The notes below the pieces were generated by a model that saw nothing but the letters and a program-made list of their open reading frames with translations, was not told the origin of the DNA and did no database searches. This document shows, piece after piece, positions 32,576 to 40,425 of a stretch of 64,000 nt of DNA (position 1 is the stretch's first letter; every line of letters begins with the position of its first letter). The position numbers were made by a program, and so were the translations under genes. Source of the stretch: DATEOR01 sp035296905 (GTDB taxonomy: Bacteria > Actinomycetota > Thermoleophilia > Gaiellales > Gaiellaceae). The stretch lies in the NCBI GenBank assembly GCA_035296905.1, contig DATHAA010000062.1, positions 1 through 64,000 of the forward strand, in the 5' to 3' direction.

Positions 32576-33102
32576 GCGATTCGTCGCCTGTCACCGCCAT
32601 CTGCCCGGGAAGCTACGACCCGGTCACGAACGGCCACCTCGACATCATCACGCGCGCTGCAGGGATCTTCGAACGCGTGGTCGTGGGAGTGGTACGCGAC
32701 CCGCAGCACAAGAAGGCCATGTTCTCGGTCGAAGAGCGCGTGCAGTTCCTGCGCGACGCGCTTGCGGGCTACGACAACATCGAGGTCGAGGTCTTCGCCG
32801 AGCTCGTCGTCGAATTCGCGCGGGAATGGGGCGCGAAGACGATGGTGAAGGGCCTGCGCGCCATTTCCGACTTCGAGTGGGAGTTCCAGATGCACCACCT
32901 GAACAGGAAGCTGGCTCCCGAAGTCGAGACGATGTACCTGATGTCGAGCCCGCAGTACAGCTTCCTCTCCTCGAGCGGGGTCAAAGAGGTCGCATCGTTC
33001 GGCGGCGACGTTCGCGATCTCGTGCCGGAGCCAGTGGCCAAGCGGTTTCGCGAGATGTTCCCGCAGCCGAAAGGCGGCGCGCCCGTCTCGCCGCAAGAGT
33101 AG
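32572..33102 (+). CDS. coaD: Phosphopantetheine adenylyltransferase
   Basis: Fourth step of coenzyme A synthesis: adenylates 4'-phosphopantetheine. The 176-residue protein has CPGSYDPVTNGHLDII (nucleotidyltransferase motif), VKGLRAISDFEWEFQM and SSSGVKEVASFGGDV. GTG 32572 overlaps the rsmD stop (GTGA). The C-terminus is extended by about ten residues. CoA links it to acpP and plsX downstream. Confidence 0.96.
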   Translation: MSDSSPVTAICPGSYDPVTNGHLDIITRAAGIFERVVVGVVRDPQHKKAMFSVEERVQFLRDALAGYDNIEVEVFAELVVEFAREWGAKTMVKGLRAISDFEWEFQMHHLNRKLAPEVETMYLMSSPQYSFLSSSGVKEVASFGGDVRDLVPEPVAKRFREMFPQPKGGAPVSPQE

Positions 33103-33105
33103 ACT
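33100..33105 (+). promoter_or_regulatory. Possible -10 (TAGACT) overlapping the coaD stop
   Basis: TAGACT starts with the coaD TAG and is 11 nt before ATG 33117. CGGGGA (33107-33112) between them could serve as a weak ribosome binding site. Confidence 0.35.
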
Positions 33106-33116
33106 CCGGGGACAAC

Positions 33117-33608
33117 ATGGACGTACTCGTTCTCATCGACAAGCTCGACGACCTCGTTCACAACGCCAAGGCCGTTCCGCTCACCGACCAGGTGCGCATC
33201 GACCGTGAGGAGATCTACGACATCCTCGATCAGATGCGCGCGACGATCCCCGAGGAGATCAAGCAGGCCCGTTGGATCGTGAAGGAGCGCCAGGAGATGC
33301 TCGCGGAGGCCAAGCGCGAGAGCGACCGGATTCTCGGCGAGGCGCGCGAGCAGGCGGTGCGCGAGGCGTCGCAGACCGAGATCGTCAAGCTGGCCGAGCG
33401 CCAGGCCCAGGAGATCGTCGAGGACGCCCGCCGCCAGGCGCGCGAGACGCGCCTCGAGATGGAGGACTGGGCGGACTCGATCCTCTCCACGCTCGAGGTC
33501 AACCTGGACAAGTTCCTGGGTGCGGTGCGCCGCGGCCGCGAGCGGCTCCACGAGCGCTCTCAGGAGTCCGTGGTCGCGGGCATCACGGACGAGCAGCAGG
33601 CCGTCTAG
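33117..33608 (+). CDS. SepIVA/DivIVA-like coiled-coil protein
   Basis: A 163-residue, highly charged helical protein. After a short N-terminal segment (MDVLVLIDKLDDLVHNAKAV) it has a long predicted coiled coil (about residues 40-125, rich in AKRES, EAREQAV, ARRQARE repeats). It resembles ATP synthase subunit b in composition but has no membrane helix. Gene position between coaD and DUF177-rpmF-rnc matches the actinobacterial SepIVA gene (Rv2927c in M. tuberculosis, as I recall), a DivIVA-like protein involved in envelope growth and division. I chose ATG 33117; the longer frame upstream is a coaD shadow. Confidence 0.7.
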   Translation: MDVLVLIDKLDDLVHNAKAVPLTDQVRIDREEIYDILDQMRATIPEEIKQARWIVKERQEMLAEAKRESDRILGEAREQAVREASQTEIVKLAERQAQEIVEDARRQARETRLEMEDWADSILSTLEVNLDKFLGAVRRGRERLHERSQESVVAGITDEQQAV

Positions 33609-33626
33609 AGCCTCTCCCTCCTTCGC

Positions 33627-33632
33627 TACGCT
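33627..33632 (+). promoter_or_regulatory. -10 element (TACGCT) of the DUF177 gene
   Basis: TACGCT is 8 nt before ATG 33641. Confidence 0.4.
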
Positions 33633-33640
33633 GGCCGTAG

Positions 33641-34150
33641 ATGACGGTCTTCAACATCCGCACGGTCCGGCTGCACTCGGGCGATCAGTTTCGCGACGTC
33701 AAGGAGGTCGACCTCGAGCCGCTCGAGCTCGGCGGCCAGCGCTACGTCCCGATCCCCGAATCGGCCGAGGCGGCCCTGACGCTGACGCGCCTCTCGTCCG
33801 GGCTCATGCTCGAGCTCGAATTCGACGTTCGGCTCGTCGGCCCGTGTGTGCGCTGCCTCGGCGACGCTGGTCTCGACGTCGCGGTGAACGACCGCCAGTA
33901 CCAGGCGACGGCCCCCGAGGATGACGAGGAGCTCCGCACACCCTACCTCCAGGACGACCGTCTCGACCTCTCGGCCTGGGCGCGCGACGCCGTCGCCCTC
34001 GCGCTGCCCGACCAGATCCTCTGCCGCCCCGACTGCGCCGGCCTCTGCTCGGTCTGCGGCCGGGATCTGAACGTCGAGCCGCACGAGCACGAGGAGGAAG
34101 GCGGCGACGAGCGCTGGGCGAAGCTCGCCGAACTGAAGGATCGCTTGTAG
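33641..34150 (+). CDS. DUF177 (YceD family) protein
   Basis: A 169-residue YceD family protein, linked in other bacteria to 23S rRNA accumulation and always found next to rpmF. Visible: the internal GPCVRCLGDAGLDV and the C-terminal cysteine cluster CRPDCAGLCSVCG, which may bind zinc. The tail is acidic (HEHEEEGGDERW). It lies 24 nt before rpmF, in the usual DUF177-rpmF-plsX-acpP-rnc order. Confidence 0.88.
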   Translation: MTVFNIRTVRLHSGDQFRDVKEVDLEPLELGGQRYVPIPESAEAALTLTRLSSGLMLELEFDVRLVGPCVRCLGDAGLDVAVNDRQYQATAPEDDEELRTPYLQDDRLDLSAWARDAVALALPDQILCRPDCAGLCSVCGRDLNVEPHEHEEEGGDERWAKLAELKDRL

Positions 34151-34157
34151 CTCTGGC

Positions 34158-34163
34158 TATACT
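34158..34163 (+). promoter_or_regulatory. -10 element (TATACT) of rpmF
   Basis: TATACT within CTGGCTATACT, identical over 11 nt to the rpmB promoter, 11 nt before ATG 34175. Confidence 0.5.
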
Positions 34164-34174
34164 CAGCCGCGGCC

Positions 34175-34363
34175 ATGGCAGTCCCCAAGCGAAAAACCTC
34201 CAAGTCCCGCCGCGACAAGCGGCGCGCGACGCACAAGCTCTCGACACCCGTTGTCGTCGAGTGCCGGCAGTGCCATCAGCCGAAGCGGCCTCATCACGTC
34301 TGCCCGACCTGCGGGACGTACCGCGGTCGTGAAGTCGAGCCGCTCGAGACTCCCGCTCCGTAG
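34175..34363 (+). CDS. rpmF: 50S ribosomal protein L32, zinc-binding form
   Basis: Ribosomal protein of 62 residues. It starts MAVPKRKTSKSRRDKRRA and has the zinc ribbon CRQC ... CPTC, so it is the C+ form. plsX follows after 3 nt and the DUF177 gene lies just upstream, the standard arrangement. Confidence 0.97.
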   Translation: MAVPKRKTSKSRRDKRRATHKLSTPVVVECRQCHQPKRPHHVCPTCGTYRGREVEPLETPAP

Positions 34364-34366
34364 CTC

Positions 34367-35356
34367 ATGAAGATCCGCGTCGCCGTCGACGCGATGGGCG
34401 GCGATCGAGCCCCGGAGGAGATCGTCGCGGGCGCCCTCGCGGCCAGTTCGGACACCATCGAGCCCGTCCTCTTCGGCCGGCGGGAGGCTCTCGAACCGCT
34501 CGCCGGGGGCCTGGAGATCGTCCACGCCGACGACATCGTCACGATGGACGAGAAGCCCTCCGATGCGGCGCGCGAGAAGCGCGCAAGCTCGATGTTTGCC
34601 GCCTGCCGCGCGGTGGGCGAGGGCGATGCAAAGGCCGTCGTCTCCGCGGGGAACACGGGCGCGATGCTCGCGGCGGGGCTCCTGGAGATACGCCGGCTCC
34701 CCGACGTCCACCGGCCCGCGATCGCCGTGCCGCTTCCGTCCATCGGGGGCACGTCGGTGTTGATCGACGCAGGCGCGAATGCCGACGCGCGCCCGGAGCA
34801 CCTCGTCCAGTTCGGGCACATGGGCTCCGTCTTCGCCGAGGAGATACTCGGCATTGCCGACGCGACCGTCGCTCTCCTCTCCATCGGCGAGGAGCCGGAG
34901 AAGGGGAATCGCCTCGTCCGGGAGACGCACCCGCTTCTCGAGGCCAGCCATCTCGACTTCGTCGGCAACGTCGAGAGCCGCGAGCTGCTCGCTCATGCCG
35001 CCGACGTGGTCGTCTGCGACGGCTTCACCGGGAACATGGCGCTCAAGCTCATGGAGGGGACGATCAAGACGCTTCTCGACGAGCTCAGAAAGGAGATCGA
35101 GGGAAGCGCGCGCGGGAAGCTCGGCGGTCTCCTCATCCGTCCCGCCGCGCGCGGCCTGCGCAAGCGGCTCGACCCGGATACCTACGGCGGCGCCTATCTG
35201 CTCGGGCTGCGAGGGCTCGTGGTCATCGCTCATGGCTCGAGCTCGCGCACGGCGATCGCCAACGCGATCACGCTCGGCGCGCAGGGCGCGGCCGGAAACG
35301 TCGTCGAGCGCGTCGCCGCCCAGCTAGAGGAAGAGGTTGCGGCGGCCCCGGGGTAG
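34367..35356 (+). CDS. plsX: Phosphate acyltransferase PlsX
   Basis: Converts acyl-ACP to acyl-phosphate, the acyl donor for PlsY, so it meets the product of the FakAB kinase. The 329-residue protein shows VAVDAMGGDRAPEEIVAGA, VSAGNTGAMLAAG, GSVFAEEILG, VCDGFTGNMALKLMEG and AHGSSS. ATG 34367 is 3 nt after rpmF. acpP follows after 58 nt. Confidence 0.96.
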   Translation: MKIRVAVDAMGGDRAPEEIVAGALAASSDTIEPVLFGRREALEPLAGGLEIVHADDIVTMDEKPSDAAREKRASSMFAACRAVGEGDAKAVVSAGNTGAMLAAGLLEIRRLPDVHRPAIAVPLPSIGGTSVLIDAGANADARPEHLVQFGHMGSVFAEEILGIADATVALLSIGEEPEKGNRLVRETHPLLEASHLDFVGNVESRELLAHAADVVVCDGFTGNMALKLMEGTIKTLLDELRKEIEGSARGKLGGLLIRPAARGLRKRLDPDTYGGAYLLGLRGLVVIAHGSSSRTAIANAITLGAQGAAGNVVERVAAQLEEEVAAAPG

Positions 35357-35361
35357 CGTGG

Positions 35362-35367
35362 TACCAT
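35362..35367 (+). promoter_or_regulatory. Putative -10 (TACCAT) of acpP
   Basis: TACCAT is 47 nt before ATG 35415, leaving a short leader with purine-rich GAGAGAAAGGCAGG about 20 nt before the start. TAGCGT at the plsX stop (35354) is an alternative. Confidence 0.35.
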
Positions 35368-35414
35368 CCGCCGTCCCGCCGGGCCAAAGAGAGAAAGGCA
35401 GGTACGAGAGCGAG

Positions 35415-35660
35415 ATGGCAGCTTCGCGCGAAGAGGTCGCCGAAAGGGTCAAAGAAGTGCTGGTGGAGCAACTCGGTGTCGACGAGGGTGAGATCACCGA
35501 AGAGGCTTCGTTCCAGGAGGATCTCGACGCTGACTCGCTCGATCTCGTCGAGCTGATCATGGAGCTCGAGGATCAGTTTGGGATCAAGATCTCCGACGAG
35601 GACGCCCAGACGATCACCACTGTCGGTCAGGCCGTCGACTACATCTCGTCCCACCAGTAA
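35415..35660 (+). CDS. acpP: Acyl carrier protein
   Basis: Carries growing acyl chains on a phosphopantetheine arm attached to Ser. The 81-residue acidic protein has the attachment motif DADSLDLVELIMELE (Ser in DSL, near residue 41) and the expected four helices. ATG 35415 gives the normal length; the frame is open 26 codons further upstream without homology. CoaD in the same run of genes makes the precursor of its prosthetic group. Confidence 0.97.
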   Translation: MAASREEVAERVKEVLVEQLGVDEGEITEEASFQEDLDADSLDLVELIMELEDQFGIKISDEDAQTITTVGQAVDYISSHQ

Positions 35661-36354
35661 CGAGGGCGGGGCCGAGAGCCCCGACGCCGGCCTTCTCCAA
35701 CTGATCGACTCCCTGCCTGCGGAGCGTCTCCGCAACGCCTTCACGCATGCCTCGTGGGCGGCGGACCGGGCGGATTCCTACGAACGACTCGAGTTCCTCG
35801 GGGACAGCGTCCTCGGGCTCGCCATCGCGCAGGAGCTCTACGAGCGCTTTCCCGACTCGCAGGAGGGGACGCTCGCGAAGCTTCGCGCCCACGTCGTCTC
35901 GCGGCAAAGCTGCGCCGTCGTGGGCCGGCGCCTCGAGCTCGGCAAGCGCCTCCTCGAGCAGGGCGGCAGCGAGGCCGATCTCGACGAGCTGAAGCGCCTT
36001 TCGGTCAACCGCAACGTCCTGGCCGCCCTCGTGGAGGCGTGTCTCGGCGCGCTCTACCTCGAGCACGGCTTCGAACCGATCCGGGGCCCGATCGTCGCCG
36101 TCTTCACCGACAGGATCGAGTACGCCCTTGAGGGACATGTGGACTTCAAGACCGAGCTCCAAGAGGAGCTCGCGCGCCGCGGGAAGACCGTGTCCTACTC
36201 CGTGCTCGAAGTCGAAGGGCCTCCCCACAGCCGCACGTTCACCTGCGCGGCGGTCATCGACGAGGAACAGGTCGGGGTGGGGACGGGAGACTCGAAGAAG
36301 GCGGCCGAGCAGGCTGCCGCCCGCCAGGCGCTCGAGAAGCTCGGCGTCGACTAG
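35578..36354 (+). CDS. rnc: Ribonuclease III, start codon uncertain
   Basis: Double-strand RNA endonuclease for rRNA and mRNA processing. The catalytic domain shows FTHASWAADRADSYERLEFLGDSVLGL (acidic ERLEFLGD signature) and a later ALVEACLGALYLE. The C-terminal dsRNA-binding domain runs from DFKTELQEELARRG to the end. Homology starts near LLQLIDSLPAERL (nt 35690-35725), where no ATG, GTG or TTG exists. Listed coordinates use TTG 35578, the only ordinary start, but its first 28 codons lie inside acpP. CTG 35701 is an alternative. It converges with rpiA (4-bp overlap). Confidence 0.9.
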   Translation: MGSRSPTRTPRRSPLSVRPSTTSRPTSNEGGAESPDAGLLQLIDSLPAERLRNAFTHASWAADRADSYERLEFLGDSVLGLAIAQELYERFPDSQEGTLAKLRAHVVSRQSCAVVGRRLELGKRLLEQGGSEADLDELKRLSVNRNVLAALVEACLGALYLEHGFEPIRGPIVAVFTDRIEYALEGHVDFKTELQEELARRGKTVSYSVLEVEGPPHSRTFTCAAVIDEEQVGVGTGDSKKAAEQAAARQALEKLGVD

Positions 36355-36992
36355 AGCACCAGGCGCTCGACTTCGTCCCCGCGGCCCACGAGGATCTCGC
36401 TCGTGAGTTCCGGCGGAAAGAGGCCGTGGTCGGCGACCCCGGGTGTGGCGGAAAGCCAGGCCGCCACTGCAGCCGGATTTTCCACCGGCCCGAGGTAGTC
36501 GGCGATGACGCCGCCGTCGGGGCTCGGCGGCACGTCGCGCAGCTCGACCTCGCCGAGGCGCGCAAGCGTCGCGTCGAGGCCGTAGGGAAGGAGCTCTAGG
36601 GGGATCGGCGGCGTGATCGTCTCGACGAGCTTGTCCGAGGAGGCGATGACGACGAAGCGGTCGGACGAGGAGGCGACGACTTTCTCGCGTGTGTGCGCGG
36701 CGCCGCCGCCTTTCACGATCCAGCCGTCAGGGGCGATCTGGTCGGCCCCGTCGATCGCGATATCGAGGCGGGCGATGCCCTCGAAAGGTTCGACGGCGAG
36801 ACCGGCGAAGCGCGCCTGCTCCTCCGTGTCGAGCGAGGTTGCGATACAGCGGAGCGTCAGGCCTCGCGCCGCGAGGGCGGGAAGGAGGTAGGCGACGGTG
36901 GAGCCCGTACCGAGCCCGACGGTCATTCCGTCCTCGACCAGAAGAGCCGCCGCCTCCGCGGCGGCCTTCTTCTCGAGTTCGGTGCCGGTCAT
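36351..36992 (-). CDS. rpiA: Ribose-5-phosphate isomerase A
   Basis: Interconverts ribose 5-phosphate and ribulose 5-phosphate. The 213-residue protein has GLGTGSTVAYLLPAL, the active-site DIAIDGADQI and KGGGAAHTREK, all hallmark blocks. The length is slightly short but complete. ATG 36992 lies 6 nt from TATAGT. It works with rpe (21186) in the pentose phosphate pathway. Confidence 0.96.
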   Translation of the reverse strand: MTGTELEKKAAAEAAALLVEDGMTVGLGTGSTVAYLLPALAARGLTLRCIATSLDTEEQARFAGLAVEPFEGIARLDIAIDGADQIAPDGWIVKGGGAAHTREKVVASSSDRFVVIASSDKLVETITPPIPLELLPYGLDATLARLGEVELRDVPPSPDGGVIADYLGPVENPAAVAAWLSATPGVADHGLFPPELTSEILVGRGDEVERLVL

Positions 36993-36998
36993 GCCGCG

Positions 36999-37004
36999 AC
37001 TATA
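36999..37004 (-). promoter_or_regulatory. -10 element (TATAGT) of rpiA
   Basis: On the minus strand TATAGT is 6 nt before the rpiA ATG. Confidence 0.5.
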
Positions 37005-37252
37005 GGAGGGACGCCGGGCTCGAAGGAGGATCCTGGAAGTGATTCGCTGTCTGGCCAGGCGCAGAAGCTGCGCTCACGCCTCCCGATCATTCTTTCTGCG
37101 ACAGCTTTGATCGTCGCGGTCTTCGGCGCGACGCGTGTTGATCACCCCGGTGTTCCAGAAGGTGACGTCGTCGACCCCTTCCTCTGGATCTCGGTTGAGG
37201 CAGGCGCGCCTTCAACTACGTGCTCACCTGGAACGTCGACCCGAACGCCTAG
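37005..37252 (+). pseudogene. Possible decayed surface-protein gene between rpiA and smc
   Basis: This 295-nt gap holds two short stretches that look protein-like in different frames. Frame 1 (about 37041-37200) encodes a basic stretch then a hydrophobic helix, KLRSRLPIILSATALIVAVF, like the N-terminus of exported actinobacterial proteins. Frame 2 ends FNYVLTWNVDPNA before a TAG at 37250-37252. Neither has a proper start in frame. I read it as a gene remnant with weak confidence. Confidence 0.3.
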
Positions 37253-37287
37253 CCACCCGTCCGTCCTGATCGTCAGACTGCGGGCGC

Positions 37288-39456
37288 GTGCATCTGCGTG
37301 CGATCAAGCTGCGCGGCTTCAAGTCGTTTCCGGACCCGGTCGAGGTGCGCCTCGAGCCGGGCGTTGCCGTGGTCGTCGGCCCGAACGGCTCGGGCAAGTC
37401 GAACGTCTCGGACGCGATCGTCTGGGCGGCCGGAAGCCTGAGCCCGAGCGAGCTCCGCGCGGAGAAGCCCGACGACGTTCTCTACGCGGGCGGTAATGGG
37501 CGCGAGCCTGTGTCCTTCGCCGAGGTCGAGCTCCTCTTCGACAACGAGGACGGCGACGGCCCGCTCGAGTTCTCCGAGCTCTCGATCGCGCGCCGGCTTC
37601 ACCGTGGTGGTGAAGGCGAATACTTCGTCAACCGCGCGCACGTCCGCCGCACCGACGTCGTCGAGATGCTGGCCGACATCGGGCTCGGCGGCGAGATGCA
37701 CTCCATCATCGGCCAGGGCCGGGTCGAGCAGATCCTGTCCTCCAAGCCGGCCGAGCGCCGCGCGCTGATCGAGGAGGCCGCGGGCCTCGGCAAGTTCAAG
37801 CGCCGCCGTCACCGCGCGGAGCTGAAGCTCGCGCGCGTCCAGGTTCAGGCCGAGCGTGCGCGCGATCTCGAGGACGAGGTGCGCAAGCGACTTCGGCCGC
37901 TCGCGCTGCAGGCGTCGGCCGCGGAACGGGCGGAGAAGCTTCGCGTCGAGCTCGAGGGCATCCGCGGGCGCATCGCCGGAGCCGAGCTCGAGCGCATCGA
38001 GCAGCGCCTGGCCGAGGTCGACGAACGAAAGACCGCGGCAGAGCTCGAGCGCAAGCGCCGCGACGACACACTCACGGGGCTCCTCGCCGAGCGACATCGC
38101 GCCGAGGAAGAGCTCGCGGAGGCTGCGGGCAAGCACGAGGAGGCCACCGCTGCGCTCTACCGGCTGCGGAGCGCGATCGAGCGTATCGAGCTCAGGCGAG
38201 AGCGAGCCGAGGAGAGCGCCCGCGCCCTCCGCGCCGACGCGGCGCGGCCTGTCGCTCCTCCTCCGACGTCTACCTTCGAGAAGACGCTCGCGGCGGCCTC
38301 CGCGTGGGATCGCGCCGAGATCGGGGAAGCCTCCGAGGCGGGCGAGCGCCTCGAGCTCGCGCAGGCCGTGGGCCTGGATGCCGTGGCGGTGCTGGCGGGC
38401 GACCAGATCTGGTTCTCCTCCGGCGCCCAGGCGAAGACCCGGCTCGAGCCGCGCGCCGACTCGCGCCTCCTGCTGCAGCTCGCAGAGCGGGCGGACGAGG
38501 TCGCCGCGATCCTCGACGCGGCTGCGCAAAGCGCGCTGCGGTTCGAGCCACCGCTGCGGGCACGGGTCGACGCGGGCGGGAGCCGCTCCGGTGAGCTGGG
38601 TGAAGAGCTCCGGGCGCTCGGCGCGCGCGAGGCCGAGCTCCGGCGCGCCGCGACCGAGGCGGGGGAAAAGCTTTCCGCGATCGCGGTGGAAGCCGCCGGA
38701 CTGACACGGGAGCGCGAAGACGTCCTCGCACGCCTCCCTGATGGCGGCGAGGCGGAGGCCCTCGCCGACGAGGAGGTCGACGAGCTCAGGGCGCAGATCG
38801 AACGGCTCGAACGCCGGCGCGAGGCACTGGGCCAGGTGAACCCGCTCGCGGCGGAGGAGCACGCGCGCGAGAAGGAACGCTTGGAGGAGCTCACCACGCA
38901 GCGCGAAGATCTCGAGCGCTCGCTCGAGGAGCTGGCAAAGCTCCGCGACGACCTGACCGCCACCGTCGAGCGGCTCTTCGAGGAGACCTATGCCGCGGTC
39001 GAGCACCACTTCGCCGAGGTGGCGGGCACGCTCTTCCCCGGCGGGAAGGGGAGGCTCGTGCGCCGCGACGGCGACGACGAAGGCGAGGAGGCAGGCATCG
39101 AGGTCGAGCTCCAGCCGGCCGGGAAGCGCGTGACGCGGCTCTCCCTCCTCTCAGGAGGCGAGAAGGCTCTCGGCGCGATCTCGTTCCTGTTTGCGCTCTT
39201 CCTCGCGCGCCCGTGTCCCTTCTATCTTCTGGACGAGGTCGAGGCTGCTCTCGACGACACCAACATCGGCCGCTTCGTCGACCTGCTCAGGCAGTTCTCG
39301 GAGCGGGCGCAGTTCATCGTCGTCACACATCAGAAGAGGACGATGGAGGCCGCCGATATCCTCTACGGCGTGACGATGGGCGCCGACGGAGTCTCCCAGA
39401 TCGTGTCGAAGAGGCTGGCCGGAGAGCGCGAGAGCGTGCACGCGCTCTCGGCGTGA
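37288..39456 (+). CDS. smc: Chromosome segregation ATPase SMC, unusually short
   Basis: ABC-type ATPase of the condensin complex. Head motifs are complete: Walker A GPNGSGKSNV (residues 31-40), Q-loop IGQGRVEQIL (141-150), signature LSGGEKAL (621-628), Walker B FYLLDEVEAAL (645-655) and a C-terminal VVTHQKRTME. At 722 residues it is far below the usual 1150-1200. The coils are about 160 residues each and the middle (about 321-440, starting with a PPPTST break) has no recognisable hinge motifs. The frame is intact, so this is not a truncation. It overlaps ftsY by GTGA. ScpA and ScpB are at 667-1958. Confidence 0.9.
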   Translation: MHLRAIKLRGFKSFPDPVEVRLEPGVAVVVGPNGSGKSNVSDAIVWAAGSLSPSELRAEKPDDVLYAGGNGREPVSFAEVELLFDNEDGDGPLEFSELSIARRLHRGGEGEYFVNRAHVRRTDVVEMLADIGLGGEMHSIIGQGRVEQILSSKPAERRALIEEAAGLGKFKRRRHRAELKLARVQVQAERARDLEDEVRKRLRPLALQASAAERAEKLRVELEGIRGRIAGAELERIEQRLAEVDERKTAAELERKRRDDTLTGLLAERHRAEEELAEAAGKHEEATAALYRLRSAIERIELRRERAEESARALRADAARPVAPPPTSTFEKTLAAASAWDRAEIGEASEAGERLELAQAVGLDAVAVLAGDQIWFSSGAQAKTRLEPRADSRLLLQLAERADEVAAILDAAAQSALRFEPPLRARVDAGGSRSGELGEELRALGAREAELRRAATEAGEKLSAIAVEAAGLTREREDVLARLPDGGEAEALADEEVDELRAQIERLERRREALGQVNPLAAEEHAREKERLEELTTQREDLERSLEELAKLRDDLTATVERLFEETYAAVEHHFAEVAGTLFPGGKGRLVRRDGDDEGEEAGIEVELQPAGKRVTRLSLLSGGEKALGAISFLFALFLARPCPFYLLDEVEAALDDTNIGRFVDLLRQFSERAQFIVVTHQKRTMEAADILYGVTMGADGVSQIVSKRLAGERESVHALSA

Positions 39457-40415
39457 CGAGCTGGTCCGAGTTTCTCGGCGACGACGCCGAGCCTGAACGG
39501 GGAGACGACGGGGAAGGCCGCAGCGGCTGGTTCGGGCGCCTCCGCGAGTCGCTCGCCGGAAGCCGAAAGGCGCTCACACAGGAGCTCTTCTTCAACCCTG
39601 CCGACGCGGAGTCGTGGGAGCGCGTCGAGGAAGCGCTGATCCGCGCGGACGTCGGGGTGCCCGCCACCGTCGAGCTCGTCCAGCAGCTCGAGGCGCGCGA
39701 GCCGGCCAACGAGGGCGAGCTCGTCCAGGGCCTCCAGGAGCTCGTCGAGGAGATGATGGTCGGGGACGGCGGCGGCCGCCGTCTGGCTCTGGGCCAGGGG
39801 CCGACAGTGATCCTCGTCGTCGGCGTGAACGGCACGGGGAAGACCACAACGATCGGCAAGCTCGCGTCTCGTCTGCGCGACCACGGTCACTCCGTCGTGG
39901 TGGGCGCCGCGGACACTTTCCGCGCTGCGGCCGATGAACAGCTCGAGATCTGGGCCGACCGCGCCGGGGCGGACTTCGTCGGCTCCACGCACGGCGCGGA
40001 TCCCGCTGCGGTCGCGTTCGACGCGATCGAAGCCGCGCAATCGCGCGGACGCGATGTCGTCATCGTCGACACGGCCGGCCGCCTGCACACGCAGACGAAC
40101 CTCATGGAGGAGCTCGCCAAGATCAGGCGTGTGATCGCGCAGCGACTCGAGGGCGCGCCACACGAGACGCTGCTCGTCGTCGACGCGACCACAGGCCAGA
40201 ACGGCCTCCAGCAGGCTCGGCTCTTCGGCGAGGCCGTGCACGTCTCCGGCGTCGCGCTCACGAAGCTCGACGGGAGCGCGAAGGGTGGAATCGCCGTGGC
40301 GATCTCCCACGAGCTTGGCCTGCCGGTCAAGCTCGTCGGCGTGGGGGAGTCGCTTGACGACCTGCAGCCGTTCGACCCGGGCGAGTTCGCGCGGGCCCTG
40401 GTCTCCGCCGACTAG
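39453..40415 (+). CDS. ftsY: Signal recognition particle receptor FtsY
   Basis: Receives SRP-ribosome complexes at the membrane. The 320-residue protein has a short acidic A region (SEFLGDDAEPERGDDGEG), the N domain, then the G domain with GVNGTGKTTTIGKLA (near residue 124), AADTFRAAADEQL, VDTAGRLHTQ, TKLDGSAKGG and GVGESLDDLQPF. GTG 39453 overlaps the smc TGA. Its partner Ffh is at 41706. smc-ftsY adjacency is common. Confidence 0.96.
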   Translation: MTSWSEFLGDDAEPERGDDGEGRSGWFGRLRESLAGSRKALTQELFFNPADAESWERVEEALIRADVGVPATVELVQQLEAREPANEGELVQGLQELVEEMMVGDGGGRRLALGQGPTVILVVGVNGTGKTTTIGKLASRLRDHGHSVVVGAADTFRAAADEQLEIWADRAGADFVGSTHGADPAAVAFDAIEAAQSRGRDVVIVDTAGRLHTQTNLMEELAKIRRVIAQRLEGAPHETLLVVDATTGQNGLQQARLFGEAVHVSGVALTKLDGSAKGGIAVAISHELGLPVKLVGVGESLDDLQPFDPGEFARALVSAD

Positions 40416-40418
40416 GCT
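40413..40418 (+). promoter_or_regulatory. -10 element (TAGGCT) overlapping the ftsY stop
   Basis: TAGGCT begins with the ftsY TAG and is 7 nt before GTG 40426. Confidence 0.45.
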
Positions 40419-40425
40419 GCTGCCC

